Below are positions 26,570 through 34,623 of a stretch of DNA of 64,000 nt, piece by piece. The translations under genes were made by a program, and so were the position numbers. Each line of letters begins with the position of its first letter. The first letter of the stretch is position 1. Below the pieces are notes generated by a model. It was not told the DNA's origin. It searched no databases and worked only from the letters and a program-made list of their open reading frames with translations. This DNA comes from CAZGKW01 sp964526295 (GTDB lineage Bacteria; Planctomycetota; Phycisphaerae; FEN-1346), in the NCBI GenBank assembly GCA_964526295.1, contig CAZGKW010000021.1, positions 14,163 to 78,162 on the forward strand. Direction: 5' to 3'.

Positions 26570-26701
26570 AGTGCTTCCGTGCCCCAACTGCCCGTTCGGG
26601 TCCTGCAAGCGCCGGGAGACCCACTGCATGGTGCGCCAGCCCAGAGCGCCTCTCCGGCGGCAACCGTCTTCGGGAAAGCCGTCCTGCGCTCTTGGTCCGG
26701 C

Positions 26702-27673
26702 TCAGCCTTCGGATGCGGATTGCGCGCCCCACAGCACGCCCTGGCCCCCCGGGGCGGCCTGCTGCCGTGCCGCCGCACGCGTCAGATGGCACCGGTCGCT
26801 CGTCAGATCGGGATTCTTGCAGCCGCACACATGGACGTGAATGCCATGCTCGGCTGCGAGACGGCGCAGCCGCTCGAATCCCGCGCGGCGAAGCGCCTCG
26901 GGCAGCGCGAGACCCCCGCCCGCGCCGCCGCGTAGCCGGAAACGTTTCCCCTCCGCATACGGCGCGAGAATCTGCGCCACGAGCGAGCCGTCGGCAATGT
27001 GGCGTTTCAGACTGGCTGCGATGGCCGGGCGGAGAAAGAGGTAACTGGCGGCCATGTCGGTCGCCCCGCGCTCACGCGCGGCAGCCAAAAGGTCTCGGAG
27101 GCCCGGTTGGGCATCGGTGACCCCATGAGTCATCGGGTCGGCGCGGACCGACACGTTGACGCCCGCCTCCCCGAGGCGCGCGATGCCGCGAAGCCGGTCG
27201 CTCACCGGTGCCGCGCCCGGTTCAAGAGCCGCTCGCAGGCCGTCGTCCAGCGTCGTCAAGCCGACCTGCGCCGAGACGCAACCCCGGTGGCGGCTGAACA
27301 GGTCGAGAAAGCGGTCTGGAATGGCCCCCTTGGTGACGAATTCGACGCCGACCTCCAGGACGGCCGCCATCGACCGGTAGGACTCTTCGAGGATCGCTTC
27401 GACGGGCTGAAAGGCATCGCAGGACGGAGAGAAGTAGACCGCGTGGGGGCGACGGCGCTTGCGCGCCAGTTCCCTTCCGATCCGCTCCGCGGTGTCGCGG
27501 TAGACAAGGACCGTGCCCTCACCAGGGTACTGCGAGTACCCACGGCCGTAGCAGTAGATGCACCCGTGCGCGCAGCCGCTCGTTACGTTGACCGTCGGCA
27601 CCCCGGCGAGGCACGCCAGGCCCGAGGGCGTCAGCACCGCACCGCGGCGCTCAATGAAGCGGACGTTCACCAC
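26702..27673 (-). CDS. radical SAM protein of the SplB/Rv2578c type
   Basis: 323 residues from a GTG at 27673 preceded by GGGAGGCGC. The iron-sulfur motif C34-AHG-C38-IY-C41 is followed by YGRGYSQYPGEG, and the remaining chain fits the partial TIM barrel (AVYFSPSCDAFQPVE, VEFVTKGAIPDRFL, NVSVRADPMTHG). A second cysteine cluster, CGCKNPDLTSDRCH, near the C-terminus may bind another cluster. Relatives include spore photoproduct lyase and uncharacterised Rv2578c-like proteins; the reaction here is unknown. The last 30 residues are low-complexity. No obvious partner gene adjoins it. Confidence 0.75.
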   Translation of the reverse strand: MVNVRFIERRGAVLTPSGLACLAGVPTVNVTSGCAHGCIYCYGRGYSQYPGEGTVLVYRDTAERIGRELARKRRRPHAVYFSPSCDAFQPVEAILEESYRSMAAVLEVGVEFVTKGAIPDRFLDLFSRHRGCVSAQVGLTTLDDGLRAALEPGAAPVSDRLRGIARLGEAGVNVSVRADPMTHGVTDAQPGLRDLLAAARERGATDMAASYLFLRPAIAASLKRHIADGSLVAQILAPYAEGKRFRLRGGAGGGLALPEALRRAGFERLRRLAAEHGIHVHVCGCKNPDLTSDRCHLTRAAARQQAAPGGQGVLWGAQSASEG

Positions 27674-27786
27674 ACGCGCCTCCCTGGCAGACAGGGCGCA
27701 AGATCCCGACGAGTCACACAGAGCAGATGCCCCGAGTGAGCGCGCCGGCCGTCGGCGGCGACGACCTGGCGCGCCCTGGACCTGCT

Positions 27787-29163
27787 TCAGATTCCTCCGA
27801 GATTCACCCTGTTGTATCCGACGGCGGTCAGTCGCTGGTTGGCGCGGTAGAACCGGCTGGCGTAGCGAGCGGCCGCCTCGGGCGTATCTTCGGCGCTGAG
27901 GTCGGCCCAGATCGCCAACGTGCCGTCGGCGTGGTATGAGAGCAACTGCTCGCCCGGGTGGTCGATGAACTTGCTTGCCAGCGCCACCGGGCCGCCAAGC
28001 TGGCCCAGCACCTCGCCATGGCGGCCGAGAACCGTCCCGCCGCGACTGGCCCGGCCGACCACCAGTTCGTGCAGGCCGTCGCCATTGAGGTCCACCGGCA
28101 GCGTGCCGTACGTGCTGAAGCCCGGCTCGACCGGCCGGCCCGTGAGCACATCGAACGCAAACTCCTGCACGCCGCTATGGTGACGGCCGTCGGGCCCGCA
28201 GGACTTCTGGTCGATCCAGATGGCCGAGGCGATCTGCCGACCATCGTCGCCCAGCCGCGCCACCCAGCCCATGTCGATGTGGCCGCTGTCGACGTGCCCC
28301 CACAGCCGCCGCCCCTGCGCATCGAACGTCACCACGCGCGGCGAGGCCGCCGGATCGCTCTCGCGACAGGTGTACAGCAGCCACCGCCCCGCGTCGCGGT
28401 CCCAGACCGGCTGCACCACGTCGCTGTGGCCGCGATAGCTGTCTCGGTCGCAGCAGAACATCTCGCGGCCGTCGTCGAGGCGGATGCATCGCTCGCCCCA
28501 CATCAGCTCGTCGGAGCCGTCGCCGTCGATGTCCACCACGGGGCACATGTGGCTGCCCCGCGCGCCGGGGGCGTCGTCGGCGATCAGCGTCTCCCACCGC
28601 AGTGACATGTCCGGCCGGTAGCCCCGCAGGCACAGCCGCGCGTAGGTGCCCGTGGCCATCACCAGCACCGGCTCGCCGCCGACGTGCCCGCCGACGATGA
28701 AGTACCGGAACGCTTTGCCCAGAGCCAGATCGTAGCCGTTGTCGATCGGCCAGTCCCGCTGCCCCGCACAGCTGCCCGTGCGCACGTCCACCTTCTCCAG
28801 GCAGTAGTGCCGCAACGCCAGCGGGTGAGCGGCATCACGGTTGTTCACGAAGTAGATTTCATCGACGCCGTCGCCATCGAGGTCGAAGGCCAGCACCGGG
28901 CAGAACCACATGCCGGGGACGACCCCCTTGCCAAGGTCGCGCTTCCAGAGCACTTCGCCACCGGTGGTGAAGAGAATGAGCTTCAGCGTGTCCGTCGGAA
29001 AGAAGAACATGTCCACGTACGGGTCGACGTCGAAGTCGGCCGCGTAGGCCGCAAGAATGGGGCGCGGCCGCCCCGGCCCGAGGTTCACGGGCACGGCGCG
29101 GCACTGGCCGATCGACGTGCCCACGTTCAACCTGGCGACAATCCGAAGATCGGGTCTGCTCAT
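27787..29163 (-). CDS. FG-GAP beta-propeller protein resembling rhamnogalacturonan lyases
   Basis: About 458 residues from the ATG at 29163, which has GGAGAG ten bases upstream; longer frames add an arginine-rich stretch without signal character. Calcium-binding-type loops recur: FDLDGDGVDEIYFV, VDIDGDGSDELMWG and VDLNGDGLHELVVG, the hallmark of FG-GAP/integrin-like or PL11-type propellers. Tryptophan-rich strands lie between. PL11 enzymes cut rhamnogalacturonan I backbones, but no signal peptide is present with this start and catalysis is unproven. A perfect 12-base palindrome lies about 200 bases upstream. Confidence 0.65.
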   Translation of the reverse strand: MSRPDLRIVARLNVGTSIGQCRAVPVNLGPGRPRPILAAYAADFDVDPYVDMFFFPTDTLKLILFTTGGEVLWKRDLGKGVVPGMWFCPVLAFDLDGDGVDEIYFVNNRDAAHPLALRHYCLEKVDVRTGSCAGQRDWPIDNGYDLALGKAFRYFIVGGHVGGEPVLVMATGTYARLCLRGYRPDMSLRWETLIADDAPGARGSHMCPVVDIDGDGSDELMWGERCIRLDDGREMFCCDRDSYRGHSDVVQPVWDRDAGRWLLYTCRESDPAASPRVVTFDAQGRRLWGHVDSGHIDMGWVARLGDDGRQIASAIWIDQKSCGPDGRHHSGVQEFAFDVLTGRPVEPGFSTYGTLPVDLNGDGLHELVVGRASRGGTVLGRHGEVLGQLGGPVALASKFIDHPGEQLLSYHADGTLAIWADLSAEDTPEAAARYASRFYRANQRLTAVGYNRVNLGGI

Positions 29164-29323
29164 GCGAGGCATTCTCTCCACCATAGTCGCCTGTGTCAAA
29201 GCCGATGGCCCCACCGACCTGGCCACGGAACGTTCCCGGCCTCGCCTGCAACGACAGTTACAGCGCCGCCCCGCCGGGGCCAGGCGGAGATGCCCCGGAG
29301 AATAAAGAAAAACGAACACAGAA

Positions 29324-29338
29324 GGCAAGGTTCTTGCC
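29324..29338 (-). terminator. candidate hairpin with T-rich tail (minus strand)
   Basis: GGCAAG-GTT-CTTGCC forms a perfect six-base stem. On the minus strand it is followed by a T-rich stretch (TTCGTTTTTCTTTATT), as in a Rho-independent terminator. It would end transcription coming from the tmRNA side. The T-rich tract could alternatively be part of the promoter for the propeller gene. Confidence 0.35.
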
Positions 29339-29359
29339 AGACCGATGTTTCTTGTTGAT

Positions 29360-29371
29360 GCATACGTATGC
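29360..29371. promoter_or_regulatory. perfect palindrome GCATACGTATGC, candidate operator
   Basis: A perfect 12-base palindrome about 200 bases upstream of the FG-GAP propeller gene, in locally AT-rich intergenic DNA. Its form resembles operators of LacI- or GntR-family regulators. The cognate regulator is unknown; the sequence differs from the repeats in front of the catabolic operon. Confidence 0.35.
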
Positions 29372-29430
29372 GTGAGACGGTAATGGACATGACCGCATGG
29401 CTCATGGCGACGCTGCCATTGGTGGTACTG

Positions 29431-29616
29431 TTAACGATCTGCGGCGGCTTCGGAGGGGTGTTCTTCCTCGAACACGAGCGAAACGGGGCGTCGCGCGGCC
29501 GTCCAGGCGGCCCCTGTGGCATCCTGATGGCGTTGCACGCGGGCGGGGGCGTCTTCGGTGTGGCCGACGTAGTAGCTGCTATCGCTACAGCGCAGGATGT
29601 AGACGAACCAAGCCAA
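29431..29616 (-). pseudogene. truncated GIY-YIG nuclease-domain fragment
   Basis: 61 residues starting at a possible TTG (29616) with GAGGGGC upstream. It contains the family signature VYIL, then YYVGHT eleven residues on, followed by the usual ARVQRHQ and GAAWTAARRP segments. The chain stops after PSEAAADR, where full-length YhbQ-like proteins continue with a conserved Arg-Glu helix and a lysine-rich end, so about a third of the domain is missing. Likely a decayed gene. Function of intact relatives: small single-domain endonuclease-like proteins. Confidence 0.55.
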
Positions 29617-29760
29617 GATGCCCCTCGGCTCCCATTCGACTCGCGGCCTACTTGAGAGTGTGGCCCTTCCCCAAAGGAGAATGGCCTGCCATGAGCGAGC
29701 GTGGGCGGCCCGGATAGCGGGGCAAAACGCCCCTCGACTCGCTCCGCTCGCTCGGGACAT

Positions 29761-29796
29761 TCGACTCGCGAGGGCTTTCGCCCACGCGAGTCGAAT
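29761..29796 (-). terminator. hairpin directly after the tmRNA gene
   Basis: An eleven-base-pair outer stem (TTCGACTCGCG/CGCGAGTCGAA) and a four-pair inner stem around a TTTC loop abut the tmRNA 3' end with no gap. There is no T-tract after it, so it may act as a processing or stabilising structure as well as a terminator. Confidence 0.55.
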
Positions 29797-30149
29797 GGAG
29801 GCGGGGGGAATCGAACCCCCGTCCGGTTGCCCGTGACCCGAAGCGTCTACGCGAGTAGTCGGTCTACTGGGTCTCGGCGGATACGGCTCCGACCGACAGG
29901 GTCCATTTCCGCCCAGCCGGGACTGAAGGTCTTACCGGCGTCGCTCCCGGCGAACTGGCCGGCCAGCCCGCGTATCGGCGTCCCTCGGCGGCCCGCGGGC
30001 GAGCCACCAGGGACGTGGCAACCTTGGTTAGGCCGCCAGCTTCATGCCAGTGTTGGCATTTGTGTGTTGCCGGTGGATTAGAGAGGAAACCGACACCCTC
30101 TTCGCGCAACCTCGGGCCCGCTAAGGCCCCGTCGAATCCAGTCGCCCCC
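29797..30149 (-). ncRNA. ssrA: transfer-messenger RNA (tmRNA)
   Basis: The RNA begins GGGGGCGACTGGATTCGACG (5' end at 30149) and ends with the T-arm GGGGGTTCGAATCCCC-type segment followed by CGCCTCC and a discriminator A (29797). Its seven-base acceptor stem pairs GGGGGCG with CGCCTCC, with one G-U. CCA is not encoded. Length is about 353 nt, typical. The tag frame ends ...AACACTGGCATGAAGCTG-GCG-GCC-TAA, giving a peptide ending NTGMKLAA; the most likely full tag is ANTGMKLAA, though the resume codon was chosen by eye. It rescues stalled ribosomes and marks the product for proteolysis. Confidence 0.92.
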
Positions 30150-30172
30150 ACTTGACAGGTCGACTGCACACC

Positions 30173-30201
30173 ATTATATCGCCCGGTTCCGGTCCCGACA
30201 A
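30173..30201 (-). promoter_or_regulatory. promoter of the tmRNA gene
   Basis: On the minus strand TTGTCG (30201-30196), 17 bases, then a perfect TATAAT (30178-30173). Transcription would begin near 30165, giving a leader of about 16 nt that RNase P would remove. Confidence 0.75.
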
Positions 30202-30255
30202 CCACCTTCAGCGCCACACGGCGCCCCTCGGCGGACCGCCAACCCACAGCCGTCG

Positions 30256-30930
30256 TCACTTCCCCCCTTTCTCCTCCTCTTCCGACAGGCGGGCCTGGTA
30301 GATAATGCCGATGATCGCCGGGATGCCCACCAGCACCGGCAGGAGGAACCGCTTTGCCTCCAGGCCGCGGACGACGGCCTCCCCCACCGACGGGGCGGCC
30401 ATCGCCAGGGCCACCACCCCGGCCACGACCAGGTGGGCCCCGATCACCGCCGTCATGAAGATGATCAGCGGCCGGAAGAGCAGCATCGCCAGCACCAGCC
30501 CCGCGACAAACCCCACGCCCCCCGCCACGAGCAGCGCCGCCGGGTCCTCCGCCCACGGATACACGATCACCGTGGCCAGCAGGCCCCCGGCCAGGCCGCC
30601 GAACGTCATGGCCGCGTACTTGACGAGCGGCCAAGCCACCGCCGCCAGCACCACGCCGCCGACGACCATCCCGACCAGTGGATGCACCTCGACGACCTCG
30701 GCGACGATCTGCCCGGCCACCACCCCGGCGATGGCGGCGTAGACGACGACCATCCCCTTGAAGAGGCGCAGGCCGTAGAACAGGGAGACCATCCCCAGGG
30801 GGACGAACAGGACCGCCTGCCACGTCGCGACGTCGCCGAGCTGGCGGGGAAACTCTTGGACGAACGCCTCGACGGCCCGGGCGATCTGCTCCAGGTCGAC
30901 GGGCAGGTTTTCGAGGACCGGGGCCGCCAT
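30256..30930 (-). CDS. multi-pass membrane protein, uncharacterised
   Basis: 224 residues from the ATG at 30930. A short soluble N-terminus (about 40 residues) is followed by six or seven hydrophobic helices rich in Gly, Ala and Val (LLVAGGVGFVAGLVLAML, IGAHLVVAGVVALAMA, LPVLVGIPAIIGIIYQA) and a charged tail SEEEEKGGK. No transporter or enzyme motif was recognised; the pattern resembles DUF4203-like membrane proteins. It starts two bases after the stop of the other membrane protein gene, so the two are an operon and may form one complex. Confidence 0.7.
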   Translation of the reverse strand: MAAPVLENLPVDLEQIARAVEAFVQEFPRQLGDVATWQAVLFVPLGMVSLFYGLRLFKGMVVVYAAIAGVVAGQIVAEVVEVHPLVGMVVGGVVLAAVAWPLVKYAAMTFGGLAGGLLATVIVYPWAEDPAALLVAGGVGFVAGLVLAMLLFRPLIIFMTAVIGAHLVVAGVVALAMAAPSVGEAVVRGLEAKRFLLPVLVGIPAIIGIIYQARLSEEEEKGGK

Positions 30931-30932
30931 GG

Positions 30933-31706
30933 TCAGGCCTCCGGGCTCTCGGGCGCCCGGCGGCCGGGCGGGCCGACCGCCGACGGCTCGTCCGTCTCGG
31001 GCGTCTCTTCGGTCGGCCGGGCGCGACCGATGGCCCCCTGGGCGGCGACCCCGATCGCCGTCAGGCACAGCCACGTCGCCCCGATCGAGACGGGATAGCC
31101 CTCGGCCAGCCCCGCCCGGTGCCGGGCCAGCAGGTAGGCGCAGCCGACGACGATGAGGGCCGCCCCCTGGGCGCTGGTGGCCAGCCGCTCGCTGAAGCGG
31201 AACCGAAGGGCCGCCACCGCCCCGCCGATCAAGAGACCCGTCAGCCACGCCGCCAACACCGGGTCCTTCCCCAGGTTCGGGGCGGGCACCTCGACCGACG
31301 AGTAGCCCCGCTCCGTGAGGTCGACCATCAGGTAGGAGACCCGTCCATCGACGCCAATCGCCGCTGCCGCGAAGCTCGAAAGGGCCACCCCCAGCACGAT
31401 GGCCGTCAGGACCCCGTGGGCCGCCCGCCGGAAGAACGCCGTCAGGCCGCCCAGCAGGATGCCCCCGAGAACGACGACAAGGGCTTGGTGCAGGGGCACC
31501 CAGGGGGAGACGAGCAGACCCGCCGCGCAGCCGACAACGGTCATGCTGAGCACGTCGAACAGGCGCGCCCAACGGCTCCCCAGGAGCAGATACAGGCCGC
31601 CCAGGACGATCAGGCCCACCGCCCCCCAGGGGGGCATGAACTTCAGCGGGCTTGCGGCCAGTGCCAGCACGACCCCTCTCTTTCCGGTGCGTCGGGCGGC
31701 GACCAT
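30933..31706 (-). CDS. multi-pass membrane protein, uncharacterised
   Basis: 257 residues if started at the ATG at 31706; a methionine at 31637 is also possible and an upstream TTG less so, since no strong ribosome-binding site marks any of them. About eight hydrophobic segments are visible (GAVGLIVLGGLYLLLG, MTVVGCAAGLLVSPWV, ALVVVLGGILLGGLTAF, LTAIVLGVALSSFAAAA). The C-terminus is a proline- and glutamate-rich soluble tail. First gene of a two-gene unit with the membrane protein at 30256. Function unknown. Confidence 0.65.
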   Translation of the reverse strand: MVAARRTGKRGVVLALAASPLKFMPPWGAVGLIVLGGLYLLLGSRWARLFDVLSMTVVGCAAGLLVSPWVPLHQALVVVLGGILLGGLTAFFRRAAHGVLTAIVLGVALSSFAAAAIGVDGRVSYLMVDLTERGYSSVEVPAPNLGKDPVLAAWLTGLLIGGAVAALRFRFSERLATSAQGAALIVVGCAYLLARHRAGLAEGYPVSIGATWLCLTAIGVAAQGAIGRARPTEETPETDEPSAVGPPGRRAPESPEA

Positions 31707-31752
31707 TTGACCGCAGCGGGCCGGAGGGGTCAACGGATTTTCCGGACCGGTC

Positions 31753-31782
31753 TTGGCCCTGCGGGCCTCGGCGCCCTACAAT
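31753..31782 (+). promoter_or_regulatory. candidate promoter of the DUF1080-redoxin gene
   Basis: TTGGCC (31753-31758), 18 bases, TACAAT (31777-31782), about 80 bases before the start codon. A moderate match to the sigma-70 consensus. Confidence 0.4.
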
Positions 31783-31862
31783 GGAGGAACGATCGGCCGG
31801 CCGGAGGGTTCATACAGACAGAAAGCTTCCCCGCCGGCCACGGACACTCGAAGGAGAACGCC

Positions 31863-33032
31863 ATGAAACGCCTGACGATTGCTTCGCTGGCCGCCTTGGC
31901 CCTCGTCGCCGCTCCCGCCATCGCCGCGTCGGCGGCCGAGCCCGTCACGCCGACCGCCAAGACGGTGCTGTTCAACGGGAAGGACCTCTCGGGGTGGGAG
32001 ACCGTCCTGCCGAAGGGCGGCGATCCGGGCGACGTCTGGTCCGTCAATGACGGCGTCCTGCGGTGCGAAGGCAAACCGTTCGGATTCGTGCGGACCGACA
32101 AGACCTACACCAACTACAAGCTGCACCTGGAGTGGCGGTGGCCCGCCAATCCCACGAACAGCGGCGTCCTGCTCCATGCCGCCAAGCAGGACAGGCTCTG
32201 GCCCTCATCCATCGAGGCCCAGCTCATGAGCGGCAACGCCGGCGACTTCTGGCTGATCGGCGGCGTCCAGGGCACCGCCCAGGGCAAGCTCCACAAAGGC
32301 GGCCGGATCACCAAGATGAAGGACTCCAGCGAGAACAAGCCCCCCCAGTGGAACACCTACGACATCGTCTGCGACGGCGACACGGTCAAGCTGACCGTTA
32401 ACGGCGTCCACCAGAACACGCTGACCGGGGTGACGCGAACGTCCGGCCACATCCTCCTCCAGAGCGAGGGGTCGCCCATCGAATTCCGGAACGTCTACCT
32501 CGAGCCGCTCGGCGGGGGGAAGGCCGAGGCCGGCCTCCTCGACTTAGCCCTCCCCGACCAGAACGGCAACCCGGTCAACCTGGCCGACTACGCAGACAAG
32601 ATCGTCGTCCTCGAATGGATCAACTACGACTGCCCCTACAGCAAGCGGCACTACGACCGGAACACCTTCGACGAGCTGGCCCTGAAGTACAAGGACAAGG
32701 GCGTCGTCTGGTTCGGGATCAACAGCACCCACTACGCCACACCCGCGAAAAACCGGGAGTTCATGGAGAAGCACGACGTGGTCTACCCGATCCTGGACGA
32801 CCACGGCGGCGAGATCGGCCACAAGTTCGATGCCCGCACCACCCCCGACATCCGGATCATCAAGGACGGAAAGGTCGTCTACAAGGGGGGGATCGACGAC
32901 GACCCGAGGGGAAACAAGGACGATCCGACCCCCTACGTCGGCCAGGCCCTGGCCGAGCTCACCGCCGGGAAGGAGGTCTTGACGCCCGAGGCCCGGCCGT
33001 ACGGGTGCTCCGTGAAGTACGCGAAGAAGTGA
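31863..33032 (+). CDS. exported DUF1080 (3-keto-disaccharide hydrolase-like) domain fused to a redoxin domain
   Basis: 389 residues, start supported by AAGGAGA. A signal peptide (MKRLTIASLAALALVAAPAIA) leads into a DUF1080 concanavalin-like domain (about 32-215): LFNGKDLSGWE at the start, NSGVLLH and EAQLM in the middle, GSPIEFRNVYLEPL at the end. From about 222 to 389 there is an AhpC/TSA-type thioredoxin fold with a single active-site cysteine in NYDCPYSKRH (C257). DUF1080 proteins are abundant in planctomycetes, and some hydrolyse 3-keto-glycosides. Pairing with a redoxin suggests a periplasmic redox-linked role, not established. Good promoter spacing upstream, stands alone. Confidence 0.85.
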   Translation: MKRLTIASLAALALVAAPAIAASAAEPVTPTAKTVLFNGKDLSGWETVLPKGGDPGDVWSVNDGVLRCEGKPFGFVRTDKTYTNYKLHLEWRWPANPTNSGVLLHAAKQDRLWPSSIEAQLMSGNAGDFWLIGGVQGTAQGKLHKGGRITKMKDSSENKPPQWNTYDIVCDGDTVKLTVNGVHQNTLTGVTRTSGHILLQSEGSPIEFRNVYLEPLGGGKAEAGLLDLALPDQNGNPVNLADYADKIVVLEWINYDCPYSKRHYDRNTFDELALKYKDKGVVWFGINSTHYATPAKNREFMEKHDVVYPILDDHGGEIGHKFDARTTPDIRIIKDGKVVYKGGIDDDPRGNKDDPTPYVGQALAELTAGKEVLTPEARPYGCSVKYAKK

Positions 33033-33205
33033 CCGCGGCGCCCCCCGCGAGCCATGCCATACCCTCTCCCTCTCCCCGCGCGGGGGGGCGGGGTGAGCGG
33101 GAGATTGAGGAGGACTTGCGCGGCGGGCGTGAAACCCCGCCGCACAGACTACAGGGCACCGTTGCGTCTTGATTTGCCCTGCCCCCTCCCCTACCATTGA
33201 CCGGC

Positions 33206-34474
33206 ATGGAAAGCCCGTTCAGCCCGATCCACGAGGTCCTCGACGAGTTCCGCGCTGGCCGCCTCATCGTCCTGATTGACGATGAGCAGCGCGAAAACGA
33301 GGGCGACCTCGTCTGTGCCGCCGAGAAGGTCACCCCCGAGACGATCAATTTCATGGCCACCCACGGGCGGGGCCTGATCTGTCTGCCCATGGCGGGGGAG
33401 CTCATCGACCGACTGGCCCTGCCCCAGCAGACCGCCGACAACACCGCTCCGTTCGGCACCGCCTTCACCGTCTCGGTCGACGCGGCGAGCGGCATCACGA
33501 CCGGCATCAGCGCCGCTGACCGGGCCCGCACTATCCAGGTGGCCATCGCCGACCGCGCCGCACCCACGGACCTCGTGCGCCCCGGGCACGTCTTTCCCAT
33601 CCGGGCCCGCGACGGGGGTGTCCTCGTCCGGGCCGGGCAGACCGAGGGGGCGGTCGACCTGGCGCGCCTGGGGGGCCTCAAGCCCGCCGGCGTCATCTGC
33701 GAAATCATGAAGCCCGACGGTACGATGGCCCGCCTGCCGGACCTGGTCGACTTCTGCCGCGAGCATGGCCTGAAGATGTGCAGCGTGGCACAGACGATCG
33801 AGTACCGGCACCGGAAGGAATGCCTCGTCCGCCGCGTGGCCCAGGCGAAGCTCCCCACCGCCTTCGCCACCTTCGACATCCACGTCTACGAGAGCTTCGT
33901 CGACCCGTACCCGCACGTGGCCCTGACGGTCGGCGGCATCGGCCGGGACGGGCCGGACGGCAAGGTGCCCGTCCTGGCCGACCCGGTCCTCGTGCGGATC
34001 CACTCGGAGTGCCTGACGGGCGACGTCTTCGGGAGCCTGGTGTGTGACTGCGGCGAGCAGCTCCGGACCGCCATGGCCCGCATCGCCGAGGAGGGGCGGG
34101 GGGCCATCGTCTACATGCGGCAGGAGGGGCGGGGGATCGGCCTGACGAACAAGGTCCGGGCCTATCGCCTTCAGCAGGAGCACGGGCTCGACACGGTCGA
34201 GGCGAACGAGGCCCTCGGGTTCCTGCCGGACCTCCGGGAGTACGGCATCGGGGCCCAGATCCTGTCGGACCTCGGCATCCGCAAGGTCCGCCTGATGACG
34301 AACAATCCGCGGAAGGTCGTCGCCCTGAGGGGCTACGACATTCAACTCGTGGAGCGCGTGCCGCTGGTCTGCCCGCCGACCGAGATGAACGAGCGATACC
34401 TCGACACGAAACGACGGAAGCTGGGGCACCTCTTGGACGAGGCAAACCCGGAACCCGGCACATCCGAAGCGTAG
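33206..34474 (+). CDS. ribBA: bifunctional 3,4-dihydroxy-2-butanone-4-phosphate synthase / GTP cyclohydrolase II
   Basis: 422 residues. The first half (to about residue 205) is the RibB domain: DDEQRENEGDLVCAAE, THGRGLICLP, RPGHVFPIRA and the substrate-binding GHTEGAVDLA-type segment (here GQTEGAVDLA). The second half is RibA, with the zinc motif CLTGDVFGSLVCDCGEQL and YMRQEGRGIGL. Together they supply both precursors of riboflavin. The ATG at 33206 is preferred over a TTG nine bases earlier; neither has a strong ribosome-binding site. No FMN riboswitch was recognised in the 170-base leader and no other rib genes are nearby. Confidence 0.93.
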   Translation: MESPFSPIHEVLDEFRAGRLIVLIDDEQRENEGDLVCAAEKVTPETINFMATHGRGLICLPMAGELIDRLALPQQTADNTAPFGTAFTVSVDAASGITTGISAADRARTIQVAIADRAAPTDLVRPGHVFPIRARDGGVLVRAGQTEGAVDLARLGGLKPAGVICEIMKPDGTMARLPDLVDFCREHGLKMCSVAQTIEYRHRKECLVRRVAQAKLPTAFATFDIHVYESFVDPYPHVALTVGGIGRDGPDGKVPVLADPVLVRIHSECLTGDVFGSLVCDCGEQLRTAMARIAEEGRGAIVYMRQEGRGIGLTNKVRAYRLQQEHGLDTVEANEALGFLPDLREYGIGAQILSDLGIRKVRLMTNNPRKVVALRGYDIQLVERVPLVCPPTEMNERYLDTKRRKLGHLLDEANPEPGTSEA

Positions 34475-34623
34475 CGCGGCTTGCCGCGGCGCAGCCCGCA
34501 GGGCGAAGCCGGGAACGCGGAATCCCGAAGCAGTGCGGAATTCGGAATGCGCAGTAAACGGCTGGGTGCCCGACGCCCGTTTCGCCGGCCCGCTTGCGGG
34601 CCGCGCGGCAGGCTCATCATATC

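Noticed and set aside
26574..26840. Cysteine-rich plus-strand frame (CPNCPFGSCKRRETHC)
   Set aside because: Most of it is antisense to the radical SAM gene and composition decays quickly; the CxxC pairs alone are not enough.
29368..29655. Plus-strand 95-codon frame with a hydrophobic start
   Set aside because: It overlaps the GIY-YIG fragment on the other strand and has no ribosome-binding site; the hydrophobic start probably reflects sequence bias.
33050..33110. C/G-rich stretch after the DUF1080-redoxin gene as a mobile element or terminator
   Set aside because: It is low-complexity with a short CCCGCGCGGG core but no T-tract, terminal repeats or coding frame.
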